A DNA stretch of 64,000 bases from Terriglobia bacterium. Its GTDB lineage: Bacteria; Acidobacteriota; Terriglobia; Bryobacterales; Bryobacteraceae. The stretch is from NCBI GenBank assembly GCA_020073265.1, contig JAIQFN010000019.1:28565-92564 (forward strand), given 5' to 3'. Below the pieces are notes generated by a model. That model searched no databases, was not told the DNA's origin, and saw only the letters and a list, made by a program, of their open reading frames with translations. The translations under genes were made by a program, and so were the position numbers. The stretch's first letter is position 1, and each line of letters begins with the position of its first letter. Below, in pieces: positions 9,548 through 19,675 of the stretch.

Positions 9548-10081
9548 ATGAATTACCTTTCGATGACTTCGATGCGCGTCGGCAAGTCTCTCATCGTTAC
9601 CGGAATCGTGCTGTTCGCTCTATGGACAGACTACTTTCTGCATCTCGTGCGTCCAATGGATATCTGGGATTTCTGCCCTCTACCGTTGGCTCTTACAGTT
9701 GTCCTGATTGGCTTCAAGCTCGCTCGGTTCGGCCTCGGCGAACTGATATTGGCTCACGCTGCTGTCTCTTACAAGCGTGATTTGGTGTTGAGCCTTGCTA
9801 TCGGGGGGCTGGCCGAATTAAGCCTTTTGGCCTTCTTCAACTTTGTTGCCGGTAACGACCCAGAAATGGCAGGGCGGTACATTCAACTCCAACGTCTTCA
9901 GGATCCCGGGGCCACGGTCGGATTAGCGGTCTTCAAGTATTTGTACTCTCACCTGGGAGTTTCTCTGAGTCGTGACGTTGGCACTTTCTGCGCTGTGGCG
10001 GTGCTGATAGCATTTTGGAGCCTTGGAGTCTTTGCGATTCTAACTATCTTCCGGTTTCTTCGCCATGCGAAATCAAGGTAG
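9548..10081 (+). CDS. predicted integral membrane protein, unknown function
   Basis: A 177-residue protein with about four hydrophobic segments (near 13-30, 43-60, 80-100 and 140-170) and a basic C-terminus (RFLRHAKSR). I do not recognise it. Its base composition is lower in GC than its neighbours, with more A/T-ending codons, which may mean later arrival. It is divergent from the cupin gene across about 180 bp and upstream of the rimP promoter. Confidence 0.6.
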   Translation: MNYLSMTSMRVGKSLIVTGIVLFALWTDYFLHLVRPMDIWDFCPLPLALTVVLIGFKLARFGLGELILAHAAVSYKRDLVLSLAIGGLAELSLLAFFNFVAGNDPEMAGRYIQLQRLQDPGATVGLAVFKYLYSHLGVSLSRDVGTFCAVAVLIAFWSLGVFAILTIFRFLRHAKSR

Positions 10082-10128
10082 CCCACTAGCTACCACCGCT
10101 TCGCATGGCTCCCTCCGCGCCAATCATG

Positions 10129-10134
10129 TATAAT
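10129..10134 (+). promoter_or_regulatory. -10 box of the rimP-nusA-infB operon
   Basis: A perfect TATAAT lies about 20 bp before the leader hairpin. The matching -35 region at 17 bp spacing (10106-10111) is a weak match, so only the -10 is well supported. Confidence 0.55.
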
Positions 10135-10154
10135 GAAGTTGTCGAACAAGCCAA

Positions 10155-10176
10155 GTGGGCGAAAGCCCACTTTTTT
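10155..10176 (+). terminator. terminator-like leader hairpin before rimP
   Basis: GTGGGC-GAAA-GCCCAC followed by six T residues: a 6-bp GC-rich stem with a GNRA loop and a U-run, the form of an intrinsic terminator. It sits between the -10 box and the rimP start, only 14 bp before the ATG, so it is likely an attenuator in the operon leader rather than the end of an upstream gene. NusA, encoded in this operon, acts at such hairpins. Confidence 0.75.
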
Positions 10177-10190
10177 ATTGCAATAAGCAA

Positions 10191-10664
10191 ATGGTAATCG
10201 CCAGGGAAGAAATCGTCGCCCGGATCTCGGAGATCGCCCATCGTGTAGGCGAGTCCGAAGGTATTGAAATCGTGGACGTTGAGCTGCTGGGCGCCGGACG
10301 CGGCCGGGTCCTCAGGATCTTCATCGACCGGCCCCAGGGCGTCTCGCACTCAGACTGCGAATTCATTTCGCAGCAGGTAGGTACTATTTTGGACGTCGAG
10401 GACGTCATACCTGGCGACAGCTACTCGCTCGAGGTCAGCTCCCCCGGCCTGGAGCGCAAGCTGTCAAAACCCCAGGACTTCGAGAGATTTGTGGGGCAAA
10501 AAGCAAAAGTCGTGCTGCGGGAACCGGTCGAGAACCAGCGCCGCTGGGAAGGCAAGCTCGCCGGCTTTTCTCAAGGAATCGTCGCGCTCTCGCCCAGCGA
10601 GGGCCGGATCATCCATTTCCCGCTCGCGCAGGTCCAAAAAGCCAACCTGAAGTTTGACTGGTAA
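10191..10664 (+). CDS. rimP: ribosome maturation factor RimP
   Basis: A 157-residue cytoplasmic protein needed for 30S subunit maturation. Typical blocks are GIEIVDVELL near the N-terminus, RVLRIFIDRP, and SLEVSSPGLERKLSKPQDFERF in the middle, then an SH3-like C-terminal domain. The frame extends back to 10155, but that would translate through the leader hairpin; ATG 10191 matches the family start. First gene of rimP-nusA-infB-DUF503-rbfA. Confidence 0.93.
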   Translation: MVIAREEIVARISEIAHRVGESEGIEIVDVELLGAGRGRVLRIFIDRPQGVSHSDCEFISQQVGTILDVEDVIPGDSYSLEVSSPGLERKLSKPQDFERFVGQKAKVVLREPVENQRRWEGKLAGFSQGIVALSPSEGRIIHFPLAQVQKANLKFDW

Positions 10665-10696
10665 CTAACCCCTGGACAGTTTGAGAAGAGGAAAAA

Positions 10697-12196
10697 GTGG
10701 CAACGATCTATCAGTCCATCGAGATCTTGAGCAAAGAGAAAGGCATCGATCCGCAAATCGTCATTGACGCCGTCAAGGACGCCATGCTGGTGGCGGCTCG
10801 CAAGCACTTCCGCACCACTGAGGATCTGTTCGCCGAGTTCAACGACGAGACCGGCGCCCTGGAAATCTACGGCGTCAGAAAGATCGTCGAAGCCGTTCAG
10901 GATCCGGTGAAGGAGATCTCCCTCCAGGACGCCCGCAAGATCGACCCGCAAGCCCAGGTGGACGCCGAGCTGCGCATTCCCAAGCCGACCGACGTGCTGG
11001 GACGCATCTCCGCCCAGACCGCCAAGCAGGTCATCCTCCAGAAGGTGCGCGAGGCCGAACGCGAGACGGTCTTCTCGGAATATTCCACCCGCGTGGGCGA
11101 ACTGGTCAACTGCAGCGTGAAGCGCATCGAAGGCCAGGACCTGATGGTGGACATCGGAAAAACCGAGGCCCGCCTGCCCAAGAAGGAACAGAGCAAGCTC
11201 GAGAACTTCAGCGTGGGCGACCGCTGCCGCTGCGTCATCCGCAGCGTCGAGAAGGCCGGCAAGAACGCCGGCGTCATCGTTTCCCGCGCCGCGCCCGAGC
11301 TGGTCATGCGCCTCTTCGAACAGGAAGTTCCCGAGATCTACGACAACACCGTGCTGATCAGGGGCTGCGCCCGCGAGGCCGGCGAGCGAACCAAGATCGC
11401 CGTGGTCAGCCGCGACCGCGACGTCGATAGCGTGGGAGCCTGCGTCGGCATGAAAGGCATGCGCGTGCAGTCCATCATCCGCGAGCTGCGCGGCGAGAAA
11501 ATCGACATCATCGAGTTCTCCGAGGACCCGGTCGTGTTCGCCACCCACGCCCTCAGCCCGGCCAAGATCACGCGCGTTTCCATCATCGATCCCGCCGAAA
11601 AGCACATGGAAGTGATCGTCGACGACACCCAGCTCTCGCTCGCCATCGGCAAGAAGGGGCAGAACGTGCGCCTGGCCGCCAAGCTGCTCGGCTGGAAGGT
11701 CGACATCAAGAGCGAAGAAGAGAAGCGCCGGGAAGCCGAAACCGCAATGGACGCGCTGGTTCCCGCCGGAGCTCCGGTGTCGGTGCTCATCGATCATGGC
11801 CTGGCCGAAGAGATCGTCGAGCAACTGATCGCCGGAAGCGTCGGCACCGTCGAAAAACTCGGCTCCATGACGCCCGAGGAACTCGAGACCATTCCAGGCA
11901 TCAGTCCCGAGGTGGTGCAGAAGATCCTGGTCGCGGTGAACTCTTACTACGCACAGTTCGAGCCGCCCGCCGAAGCGGTCGAATCGGCCGAGCCGGTGGT
12001 GGAGGCGTCAGCCCCGGCGGAGTCGAGCGAATTAGAAGCCGCCGAGCTTGTCTCCGCGCCCGGCAAGGCCGATCCCGAGCCGCCGCTTGAATCGGTTCCG
12101 CAGTCCGCCGCATCCAATGAACCAGCCCCGCCTTCGGTTTCTCCTGACCTGAAAAGCGAATTTGATACCATAAAGAACTCGGAGGACGTCGGTTAG
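10697..12196 (+). CDS. nusA: transcription termination/antitermination protein NusA
   Basis: A 499-residue NusA: the N-terminal RNA polymerase-binding domain (about 1-125), an S1 domain (about 130-200, with VGDRCRCVIRSVEKAG), two KH domains (about 200-345, with VGACVGMKGMRVQSIIREL and LAIGKKGQNVRLAAKL), then one helix-hairpin-helix-like segment (IPGISPEVVQKI) and an acidic, Ala/Glu/Pro-rich tail of about 80 residues. It modulates pausing, termination and antitermination. The start is a GTG at 10697 after a purine-rich GAAGAGG. Confidence 0.95.
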   Translation: MATIYQSIEILSKEKGIDPQIVIDAVKDAMLVAARKHFRTTEDLFAEFNDETGALEIYGVRKIVEAVQDPVKEISLQDARKIDPQAQVDAELRIPKPTDVLGRISAQTAKQVILQKVREAERETVFSEYSTRVGELVNCSVKRIEGQDLMVDIGKTEARLPKKEQSKLENFSVGDRCRCVIRSVEKAGKNAGVIVSRAAPELVMRLFEQEVPEIYDNTVLIRGCAREAGERTKIAVVSRDRDVDSVGACVGMKGMRVQSIIRELRGEKIDIIEFSEDPVVFATHALSPAKITRVSIIDPAEKHMEVIVDDTQLSLAIGKKGQNVRLAAKLLGWKVDIKSEEEKRREAETAMDALVPAGAPVSVLIDHGLAEEIVEQLIAGSVGTVEKLGSMTPEELETIPGISPEVVQKILVAVNSYYAQFEPPAEAVESAEPVVEASAPAESSELEAAELVSAPGKADPEPPLESVPQSAASNEPAPPSVSPDLKSEFDTIKNSEDVG

Positions 12197-12226
12197 CCGC
12201 CCGGTTGCAAGGGTGTCGCAGTACGT

Positions 12227-15076
12227 ATGAGCAAAATCCGCATAAACGAGCTGGCAAGGCAACTCGAAATTCCGTCCCACGACATCCTCGCGATGCTGCC
12301 GGAACTCGGCGTCAGCGAGAAGAAGACGCACTCGAGTTCGGTCGACGACGACGTCGCGGAACTGATTCGCATCCGCGTTCAGGGCGGTGAACCAAGGCAG
12401 TATCGGCCCGAGGCCGCGGGAGCGCCAGTGGCCGTCGAAGAGCCGCCCGCCGTTGAAGAGTACGCTCCAGCGCCGGCCATCGCTCAACCCGCTGCCGCCG
12501 CTCAGCCCGCTCAGTCCAAAGGAGTCCCCTCACTGTCTCCGGAAACGATCCCTGCCGTGCTGGAAGACGGCGCATCAGCAGCAGCCCTGGCTGAAGAACC
12601 AATGCGCGCCAAGCCGGCCCCACTGCGGCCCCCGTTGGCCACCGGCGTGAGCGCTCCACTGCATCCTCCGCTGCGCACCACTCCGGTTCCGGCCCGGCCC
12701 GTTCCGCCCGCACCGCGCCCCGGACAGATTCTTTCAGGACCACGGCAGCCGCTGCCCCAGGGTCCCGCGCCGCCCGCGTCCGTAGCGACGCCTGCGCCCC
12801 CAGCCGCACGGGCTTCCGCGCCCGCTCAGGAAATAGCTCCCGGACCGGTGCCGACCTTGCCATTGCGAGCCCCCGCGCGCCCCGGCCTGGCAGGCCAGCC
12901 CGCCGCTCGTCCTATCGTTCCTCCGCGTCCCGACATGGTGGCGCGTCTGCAGCAGACCAGACCCGCTCCGGCCCCCGGACAACCGCAGGCCCCCCGGCCT
13001 GGCATGCCCACCCGCAGCTCCACGCCGGTCCCCGGCCAGCCGATTTATCGCGGGCCCATTCGTCCCGGTCAGCCCGTCATGCGCGGCCCCGGCATGGGAC
13101 CCGGCGGCGGTGCGGCCCCCGGCCTGCGCCGGCCACGCACGCTGCATCCCACTTCGCCTCTGCGCGCCGAACCCGCTACCCTGCTTCCAACCGAGCAGCA
13201 GCGCCGTCACCAGGCCAAGCCCGCCGGGCGCGACCGCCATCGCGATCAGGAACAGGAAGAGGGCCGACTCGGAATGCGCGTGTCCCGGCGCGAGCAGCCC
13301 GCCGCGCCCCCGCCCATCGACCGCGAAATCACCGTCTCGGAAGGCATCACCGTCAAGGAGCTTTCTGAAAAGCTCGGCATCAAGGCCAACCTGGTCATCA
13401 AGAAACTGGTCGAAAAGAAAATCTTCGCCACCATCAACCAGAACCTGGAAGTCAAGATGGCCGAGGAGATCGCGCGCGAGTTCGGCGCCTCCACCAACAA
13501 GGTCAGCTTCGAAGAAGAGAGCACCCAGGAGATCGAGCTCGCCGAGGAATCTTCCGACCGCGTCAAGCGCGCGCCCGTCGTCACCATCATGGGCCACGTC
13601 GATCACGGCAAGACTTCGCTGCTGGACGCCATCCGCTCCACCAACGTGGCCGATCGCGAGGCCGGCGGCATCACCCAGCACATCGGCGCCTATCACATCA
13701 TAAAGAACGGCCGCAAAATCGTCTTCATCGATACGCCCGGCCATGAAGCCTTCACCCGCATGCGCGCCCGCGGCGCCAAGGTCACCGATATCGTCGTGCT
13801 GGTGGTCGCTGCCGACGACGGCGTCATGCCCCAGACGCTCGAAGCCATCGATCATGCCAAGGCCGCCGGCGTCCCCATCATCGTCGCCATCAACAAAATC
13901 GACAAGGGCGACGCGCAGCCCGAGCGCATCAAGCAGCAACTGGCCGACCGCGGCCTGCTGGCCGAAGACTGGGGCGGCGACGTCGTCATGGTCCCGGTTT
14001 CCGCCAAAGCCAAGACCAACCTGGACCTGCTGCTCGAAATGATCCTGCTGGTGGCCGACATGCAGGACCTCAAGGCCAATCCCGATCGCCCGGCCGTCGG
14101 CACCGTGCTCGAAGCCCAGCTTGATCGCGGCCGCGGCCCGGTGGCCACCGTGATCGTGCGCAACGGCACGCTGAAAGTCGGCGACTACTTCATCTGCGGC
14201 TCGGTCTTCGGCAAGGTGCGCGCGATGTTCGACGATCGCGGAGCGCAGATGCGCGACGCCGAACCCTCCATGCCCGCCGAGGTCCTGGGACTCGATTCCC
14301 TGCCCGAGGTCGGCGACACCTTCCAGGTGGTTACCGATACCGCCAAGGCCAAGCAGATCGTTATCTACCGCGAATCCAAGGCGCGCGACGCCGCCATGTC
14401 CAAGACCAACCGCATCACGCTCGAGCAATTGCACGAGCAGTTGAAGGAAGGCGAGGTCAAGGAACTCAACATCATTCTCAAGACTGACGTCAGCGGCACC
14501 GCCGAAGTCCTTTCCGACATGATGCAGAAGCTTTCCAACGATAAGGTCCGCATCCGCGTGCTGCACTCCGGCGTCGGCGCCATCAACGAGACCGACGTGC
14601 TGCTGGCTTCCGCGTCCAACGCCATCATCGTCGGCTTCAACGTGCGCCCCGAACGCAACGCCACCGCGCTGGCCGAGCAGGAAAAAGTCGACATCCGCCT
14701 GCACACCATCATCTACGAGCTCACCGACGAGCTGAAGCGCGCCATGACCGGCATGCTCGAGCCCGTGTTCAAGGAAGTCTACCAGGGCCGCGCCGAAGTC
14801 CGCGAAGTGTTCCGCATCAGCAAGGTGGGCAACGTGGCCGGCTGCATGGTCATCGACGGCTTGATCAAGCGCGACAGCGAAGTGCGCCTGCTGCGCGACA
14901 ACGTGGTGGTGTTCACCGGCAAGATTGAATCGCTGAAGCGCTTCAAGAACGACGCCAGCGAAGTCAAGAACGGATTCGAATGCGGCGTGACCATCCGAAA
15001 CTTCAGCGACGTCAAACCCCGCGATGTCATCGAAGCCTTCGTCACCGAGCGTGTGGCCGCCGAGGCAATGGCGTGA
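12227..15076 (+). CDS. infB: translation initiation factor IF-2
   Basis: A 949-residue IF-2, the GTPase that brings initiator tRNA to the ribosome. The N-terminal IF2_N motif begins [18 protein letters not shown] Pro/Ala-rich linker (about residues 50-370) is followed by a second IF2_N-like helical block ([19 protein letters not shown]). The G domain starts near 450: G1 [12 protein letters not shown]3 DTPGHEAF, G4 NKID. Domains II-IV follow, with the fMet-tRNA-binding C2 domain at the end. The long linker is variable in the family. Confidence 0.96.
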   Translation: MSKIRINELARQLEIPSHDILAMLPELGVSEKKTHSSSVDDDVAELIRIRVQGGEPRQYRPEAAGAPVAVEEPPAVEEYAPAPAIAQPAAAAQPAQSKGVPSLSPETIPAVLEDGASAAALAEEPMRAKPAPLRPPLATGVSAPLHPPLRTTPVPARPVPPAPRPGQILSGPRQPLPQGPAPPASVATPAPPAARASAPAQEIAPGPVPTLPLRAPARPGLAGQPAARPIVPPRPDMVARLQQTRPAPAPGQPQAPRPGMPTRSSTPVPGQPIYRGPIRPGQPVMRGPGMGPGGGAAPGLRRPRTLHPTSPLRAEPATLLPTEQQRRHQAKPAGRDRHRDQEQEEGRLGMRVSRREQPAAPPPIDREITVSEGITVKELSEKLGIKANLVIKKLVEKKIFATINQNLEVKMAEEIAREFGASTNKVSFEEESTQEIELAEESSDRVKRAPVVTIMGHVDHGKTSLLDAIRSTNVADREAGGITQHIGAYHIIKNGRKIVFIDTPGHEAFTRMRARGAKVTDIVVLVVAADDGVMPQTLEAIDHAKAAGVPIIVAINKIDKGDAQPERIKQQLADRGLLAEDWGGDVVMVPVSAKAKTNLDLLLEMILLVADMQDLKANPDRPAVGTVLEAQLDRGRGPVATVIVRNGTLKVGDYFICGSVFGKVRAMFDDRGAQMRDAEPSMPAEVLGLDSLPEVGDTFQVVTDTAKAKQIVIYRESKARDAAMSKTNRITLEQLHEQLKEGEVKELNIILKTDVSGTAEVLSDMMQKLSNDKVRIRVLHSGVGAINETDVLLASASNAIIVGFNVRPERNATALAEQEKVDIRLHTIIYELTDELKRAMTGMLEPVFKEVYQGRAEVREVFRISKVGNVAGCMVIDGLIKRDSEVRLLRDNVVVFTGKIESLKRFKNDASEVKNGFECGVTIRNFSDVKPRDVIEAFVTERVAAEAMA

Positions 15077-15083
15077 CAATGCC

Positions 15084-15371
15084 ATGCCAACCGTTGGCGT
15101 ACTGACGCTCGAACTCCACCTGGACGGCTCGCACTCCCTCAAAGACAAGCGCCATACCGTCAAGGGCCTCAAGGACCGCCTTCGCAGCAAGTTCAACGTG
15201 GCGGTGGCCGAAATCGATTATCAGGACCTGTGGCAGCGCGCGCTGGTCTCCGCCGTGACCGTTTCGAGCGACCACACCCACGCCGCGCAAACTCTACAAT
15301 TGGTGGAGCGCGAAGCGGCGGCGATTCTGGGCGGCCTGCTGGTGGGTACAACCCTCGAGTGGATTGAATGA
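15084..15371 (+). CDS. DUF503 (YlxP-like) protein
   Basis: A 95-residue DUF503 protein; SHSLKDKRHTVKGLKDRLRSKFN is the family pattern. Members are small ferredoxin-like-fold proteins, often encoded between infB and rbfA as here, and linked to ribosome maturation by that context. The frame opens at 15024 inside infB, but ATG 15084, 7 bp after the infB stop, gives the normal N-terminus. Its last 4 bp overlap the rbfA start. Confidence 0.9.
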   Translation: MPTVGVLTLELHLDGSHSLKDKRHTVKGLKDRLRSKFNVAVAEIDYQDLWQRALVSAVTVSSDHTHAAQTLQLVEREAAAILGGLLVGTTLEWIE

Positions 15372-15721
15372 CCGACCACCGCACCGAACGCATTTCCGAA
15401 GCCCTGCGCGAAGAGCTCTCCGAACTGATCGGCTACGAGCTCAGCGACCCGCGCATCGGCTTCGCAACGGTGACGGATGTCCAGGTGACGCCCGACAAAC
15501 GCCACGCCTTCGTGCGCGTGGGCGTCCCCGCCGACACCGACAAGCAGCAGACCCTGGCCGCCCTCGATCACGCCCGCAATTTCCTGCGCCGCGAACTGGC
15601 CGCCCGCCTGGAACTCTTCCGCGTCCCCGAGCTGCACTTCGAAGCCGACATCGCCACCGAACTGGGCGGCCGCATGGAACACCTTCTAAAGCGCGTGAAA
15701 AAAGGCCGCCCTCGCGAATAG
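15368..15721 (+). CDS. rbfA: 30S ribosome-binding factor RbfA
   Basis: A 117-residue RbfA, a KH-fold protein that binds 16S rRNA near helix 1 during late 30S assembly. Family features are the opening RTERISEALREELSELI, then DPRIGFATVTDVQVTPDKRHAFVRV and the Leu/Arg-rich ARNFLRRELAARLELFRVPELHF. The start overlaps the DUF503 stop (ATGA), so the two are probably translationally coupled. Last gene of the operon. Confidence 0.93.
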   Translation: MTDHRTERISEALREELSELIGYELSDPRIGFATVTDVQVTPDKRHAFVRVGVPADTDKQQTLAALDHARNFLRRELAARLELFRVPELHFEADIATELGGRMEHLLKRVKKGRPRE

Positions 15722-15727
15722 CCGCAC

Positions 15728-15751
15728 GTGGCGCACGCACTCGTGCACGCG
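15728..15751. repeat. double-hairpin intergenic repeat, copy 2 (short form)
   Basis: GTGGCGCACGCACTCGTGCA: the shared left edge GTGG.GCA with stem GCACG-CACT-CGTGC. Only the first hairpin is clear here. Lies between rbfA and the alpha/beta hydrolase gene. Confidence 0.7.
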
Positions 15752-15878
15752 AGATGTTGGATTTCGCCCCTCTGCTTCCAGCATAGCAAGCTAAAGCATT
15801 GAAAACAAGACTAGATTTCAAACCGGTGTCCGGCTATTATCAACCAGCGAAGCAGACTTCGACTTACAAGGAGCCAGC

Positions 15879-16808
15879 ATGCCAGAGCCGCTGAACGCAT
15901 TCGATGCGTCTATCCTGGACCAGAAGGCGTCCAAGGCCGGCCCAGCCGCGATCGACATCGCCTACCAGCGCCTCGGCAACCCCGACGCGCCCGTAGTGCT
16001 GCTGATCATGGGCCTCGCCGCGCAATCCATCCATTGGCCGGACGCATTCTGCCACGCGCTCGCCGGCGCCGGCCTGCAAGTCGTCCGCTTCGACAATCGT
16101 GACGCCGGCCTCTCCACGCACATCACGAACGCCCCGCCACCCGACCTGCCCGCGGCGCTCGCCGGCGACCTCTCGTCCGTGTCCTACACGCTCTCGGACA
16201 TGGCCGCCGACGCGGTGGGCTTGCTGGACGCGCTCGGCTTCCACCAGGCGCACATCGTCGGCGCGTCCATGGGAGGAGCGATCGCGCAAACCATGGCCAT
16301 CGAGCATCCGCACCGCGTCCGCTCTCTCACCTCGATGATGTCGACAACCGGCAACATGTCAGTCGGCCAGCCCTCGCCGGACGCGCTCCGCGAAGTGTTC
16401 GCCGGCCCGCCCGCGGTCACCCGCGACGAAGTCGTTCAGCAGCGGCTCCGGGCTTCCCGCGCCGTCGGCTCGCCTGGATTTCCGGCGGACGAGAAGGAAG
16501 TCGCCGCGCGAGCAGGCCGCGCCTTCGACCGCTCCCACGATCCGGCCGGCATCGCCCGCCAAGCCATAGCGACGGTCGCTTCCGGCGATCGGACCGAACG
16601 CCTCCGCCATCTCGCTGTCCCGGCGCTCGTAATCCACGGCCTCGCCGACCGCATGTGCGACGCGAGCGGCGGGCGCGCGACGGCGGAAGCCATCCCCGGC
16701 GCAGAACTCGTCCTGATCGAGGGAATGGGCCATGACCTGCCACCCGCTTTGCGCCCCCAACTCGCAGCCCACATCGCCGAATTCGTCTGGCGCGCGGAGC
16801 GCCGTTGA
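15879..16808 (+). CDS. alpha/beta-hydrolase
   Basis: A 309-residue cytoplasmic alpha/beta-hydrolase. The nucleophile elbow is GASMGG (Ser near residue 131), the acid lies in HGLADRMCD and the catalytic His in GMGHD near the C-terminus. The strand VVLLIMGLA is the first conserved strand and oxyanion region. It resembles esterases of the aclacinomycin methylesterase/RdmC type; the substrate is unknown. AAGGAG precedes the ATG. A 132-bp copy of its 3' part lies at 19676-19807. Confidence 0.85.
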   Translation: MPEPLNAFDASILDQKASKAGPAAIDIAYQRLGNPDAPVVLLIMGLAAQSIHWPDAFCHALAGAGLQVVRFDNRDAGLSTHITNAPPPDLPAALAGDLSSVSYTLSDMAADAVGLLDALGFHQAHIVGASMGGAIAQTMAIEHPHRVRSLTSMMSTTGNMSVGQPSPDALREVFAGPPAVTRDEVVQQRLRASRAVGSPGFPADEKEVAARAGRAFDRSHDPAGIARQAIATVASGDRTERLRHLAVPALVIHGLADRMCDASGGRATAEAIPGAELVLIEGMGHDLPPALRPQLAAHIAEFVWRAERR

Positions 16809-16919
16809 ACGAGCCCCTGCCATTGCCACCCACGGCTGCACCATCCTCACAGCTCGGAAAATCGCAAGCTTCAGTTACGCTCACATCTGCGGCTTAACCG
16901 GGCAGTGCGCTGGCTGAAT

Positions 16920-19541
16920 CTATTGCACTGGAATGGTCACAAGAGGGGGCCCCAGGCCGCCGGTGGTGAATTGGACGTTCAGGTTGCCAGTGCCAACCTG
17001 GTCGGGAACAACGACGTTGAATTGATACAGTCCGACCGAGCCCGGGCTGAGGCCTGCGAACAGCACCGCCGCGTTGTGCGCGTTGATGGTGGCCGAGGGC
17101 ATCGGGTTCATGGTGGAGGCCGGCGACGATCCCGCCGGAGCGCCCGTTGCAGGCAACGGCGTCACCGGACCGAATCCGGTCCCGTAAAATGTGATGGCAT
17201 CACCTGGATGGGCGGGGTTCTGGCTGGTTACCAGCGAATAGTCAGAATGAACGGCCACCGCCTGTTTGCCATCGCTCGTGACAATCGCAGGGAAGGTGGG
17301 GAGGAAGAACGCGCGCATCGCAGTACTGACCGAGCCGTTGTTGACGACCACGATGGTGGCGGCGGGCACGGTATAGGGTACGTCCAAGCCCCGAACCTCC
17401 CAAGGCATCTGAAAGTTGATCTGCTCCTGGCCGTTGACATTCGCAATGGCATACAGCGGCGCCGGCACGCCGTTGACGAGCACGGAGGTGCCATGGATCG
17501 AGTAAGGCAGCACCGAGGTGGACGCTGAAACCACTCCGTTCACTCCCCGAGTAAGACCTGTTCCGAAGATCGTCGCGATCATCCCCGGTGAAACCCCGGT
17601 TTGGAAACTGGCGGCGTTAACCGTGGCTGACAGGCCGATAGCCTCAGTATTGGGAAGCGGGAACAAAGGCGCGGGTCCCGCCCATCCGATTTCCAGGGGA
17701 CGATACCGCCGGATCTCGACCGGAGGTTCCTGGCCGAGCGTCAAGATGGCGCGCCAGGGCGCGCTAAAGACCAGTTTGACGGTGTTGCTGGTTGCATTGC
17801 AGCTGGGCAGTGCACCCGCTGTGCTGGAACAAGCCGTCAATGTGCTCGAAAACGTGCCGTCGGAGTTTACCGGCCCGGTGGCGAAAAACCAGGTTGGCTG
17901 TCCCGAAGAGCTGTACATCAGCCCGCCAGCGCGCAGCGTGTTCCCTTGCACTTCGAGAAAATAACCCCGCCCCGATTGAGTCGTCTCGTCCCACCAACCC
18001 GTTCGCCGGGCATTCAACATCGGCGAAGCCCACTGGCCGCTGAATTGGAACCGTTGGATTGGGATACTCTGCGTTCCGATCTGCAATGTTGCGGTGGCCG
18101 CGCCATTGAAGACCAGCGTTACTGCAGGACCGTCCACCACCCCAGTCGGCGGCGTCGCAGCCTGGTTCAACGCCCACCCCCCTGTGTACTGTTCCGCCGT
18201 GCCGGCATACTCACCAGTCGGCCTTTGAATGCAACGCACCAGGCTCCACAGCGGATCGCCTTTCGTGGAATACGTCAAGGTTCCCAGGCGAACGACGCCA
18301 TTCTCCGCTTCCATCACATAGAACGTTCCCGGCGTCGCCGCGTTGTACCACCAGCCACTGGCCGGAATCGTTTGGGGCGTGCTCGCCTGATTGGCTTGCG
18401 TGAACGTCTGCAGCGCGGGTTTGCCGCGAAGGTTCTCGCCGGGCGATCCCTGAAACGCAGGCTGGTGAGTGTCTAACCAGGAATAGGGCAGGCGACCGAT
18501 CGAATCGAACACCGCGCCCCAGAACCAGGACCGATCCAGCGTTGGCATGAGATGGAAGAACACCTGATAGAGATTCACCTGGGCCTGATAATCGACTGGA
18601 GGCCAGACGCTGCCAGGTTGAAGCTCGAATAACGGCAGCTCGCCCATGGCGGCGTTCGGAAACGACGCGAAGGCCGCGTCGGTGATCAGGACCGGTTTTC
18701 CGTAGAGCGCATGCATATCCGACATGACGTGGAATACGTTTTCGCCGTCGATATCCGCTTGAAAGTCGGCCGCTAATTCAGCGACAGTGGGGTCGGCATG
18801 GTGGGTAAGATCCGGCCCAAATCCGATACCGAAAACGTCCTGCAAGGCTGCAATTTGCGGCGGACGGTTTAAAATCCAGAAGCTGATACCCGGTCCCCAT
18901 GCTGAGGAACCCGAAGTCAACTTTCCGCTGAATACGGCTCGAACCTGAGCGGCCGCCTGCGTCCATAGGTCGAGGACGCTGGAATTGACGGTAAGCTGCT
19001 CGAGATCGTCGCTGTACAGAATGAAGTACTCGCAGCCCGCGCTCTCGGCGATCTGCGCCGTGCTGACCAAGCGCGGGATATGTTGGGCCATGAACGCTCG
19101 AGCGTCGGTGGGCTCGGCGCGTTTCTCCAGGAGGGGCGCGATCCCCACCATAATGCATGGAATGCCCTGCGCGGTCAGCCTCTGCCCGAACGCAACGACA
19201 TTGCTCGCCTGGCCCTCCAGGGGAAATGGGACGGATGGGTCGTAAGCGTTATCGGTTGGGTTCTTCAACAGGCCAAGGGTCACGTTGATCTTCACCAAAT
19301 TGGTTCCGGTGGCTTTGATCTCGCTCACAATCTGATCGAGCGTTGGAACCGAATAACCGAATCCAAGATCGACCGGATCAACGTATCCACTCTGAATGCC
19401 GGTGACCGCCAACTCCGCGAAGGAAAGGCCGTTGACTTGGAATGGGCCGGTTTGCGTAGGCTTCAGAAAATCCTGGCTCTGAGCAGCGGCGAAATGCGAA
19501 TGCATGAGGATCAGAGCGAGCAAGCAAAGACGCTTATTCAT
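16920..19541 (-). CDS. large secreted protein with TIGR03437-type C-terminal domain
   Basis: An 873-residue exported protein. The signal peptide is MNKRLCLL...HFAAAQ. The N-terminal 370 residues look like a TIM-barrel glycosidase-like module (YFILYSDDLEQL, PVLITDAAFASF), but I cannot name a family. Two beta-rich repeats with GWW at their start (GWWYN...FYVMEAENG and GWWDE...GYFLEVQGN) follow. The C-terminus, from TVNAASFQTGVSPGMIATI, is the Solibacter-type TIGR03437 domain. It is probably cell-surface bound. The frame opens at 19565; the ATG at 19541 was chosen for the signal peptide, but the start is not certain. It lies between the full hydrolase gene and the copied hydrolase fragment. Confidence 0.72.
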   Translation of the reverse strand: MNKRLCLLALILMHSHFAAAQSQDFLKPTQTGPFQVNGLSFAELAVTGIQSGYVDPVDLGFGYSVPTLDQIVSEIKATGTNLVKINVTLGLLKNPTDNAYDPSVPFPLEGQASNVVAFGQRLTAQGIPCIMVGIAPLLEKRAEPTDARAFMAQHIPRLVSTAQIAESAGCEYFILYSDDLEQLTVNSSVLDLWTQAAAQVRAVFSGKLTSGSSAWGPGISFWILNRPPQIAALQDVFGIGFGPDLTHHADPTVAELAADFQADIDGENVFHVMSDMHALYGKPVLITDAAFASFPNAAMGELPLFELQPGSVWPPVDYQAQVNLYQVFFHLMPTLDRSWFWGAVFDSIGRLPYSWLDTHQPAFQGSPGENLRGKPALQTFTQANQASTPQTIPASGWWYNAATPGTFYVMEAENGVVRLGTLTYSTKGDPLWSLVRCIQRPTGEYAGTAEQYTGGWALNQAATPPTGVVDGPAVTLVFNGAATATLQIGTQSIPIQRFQFSGQWASPMLNARRTGWWDETTQSGRGYFLEVQGNTLRAGGLMYSSSGQPTWFFATGPVNSDGTFSSTLTACSSTAGALPSCNATSNTVKLVFSAPWRAILTLGQEPPVEIRRYRPLEIGWAGPAPLFPLPNTEAIGLSATVNAASFQTGVSPGMIATIFGTGLTRGVNGVVSASTSVLPYSIHGTSVLVNGVPAPLYAIANVNGQEQINFQMPWEVRGLDVPYTVPAATIVVVNNGSVSTAMRAFFLPTFPAIVTSDGKQAVAVHSDYSLVTSQNPAHPGDAITFYGTGFGPVTPLPATGAPAGSSPASTMNPMPSATINAHNAAVLFAGLSPGSVGLYQFNVVVPDQVGTGNLNVQFTTGGLGPPLVTIPVQ

Positions 19542-19675
19542 ATGGCGCCGAGAGTCGTTGGGCAATATGGAAAAGAGTATACTTCATCCTCGCCTCGTAC
19601 CAGTCAGTGTCCAGAACCTGTTCCCGCAAAACCCACATCGCCGCAGGCCCACGATCACGAACGCTCGCCGCCCGG

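Noticed and set aside
12734..15196. 820-residue open frame opposite infB
   Set aside because: It mirrors the infB codons with no start signal or family pattern; high-GC genes often leave long open antisense frames.
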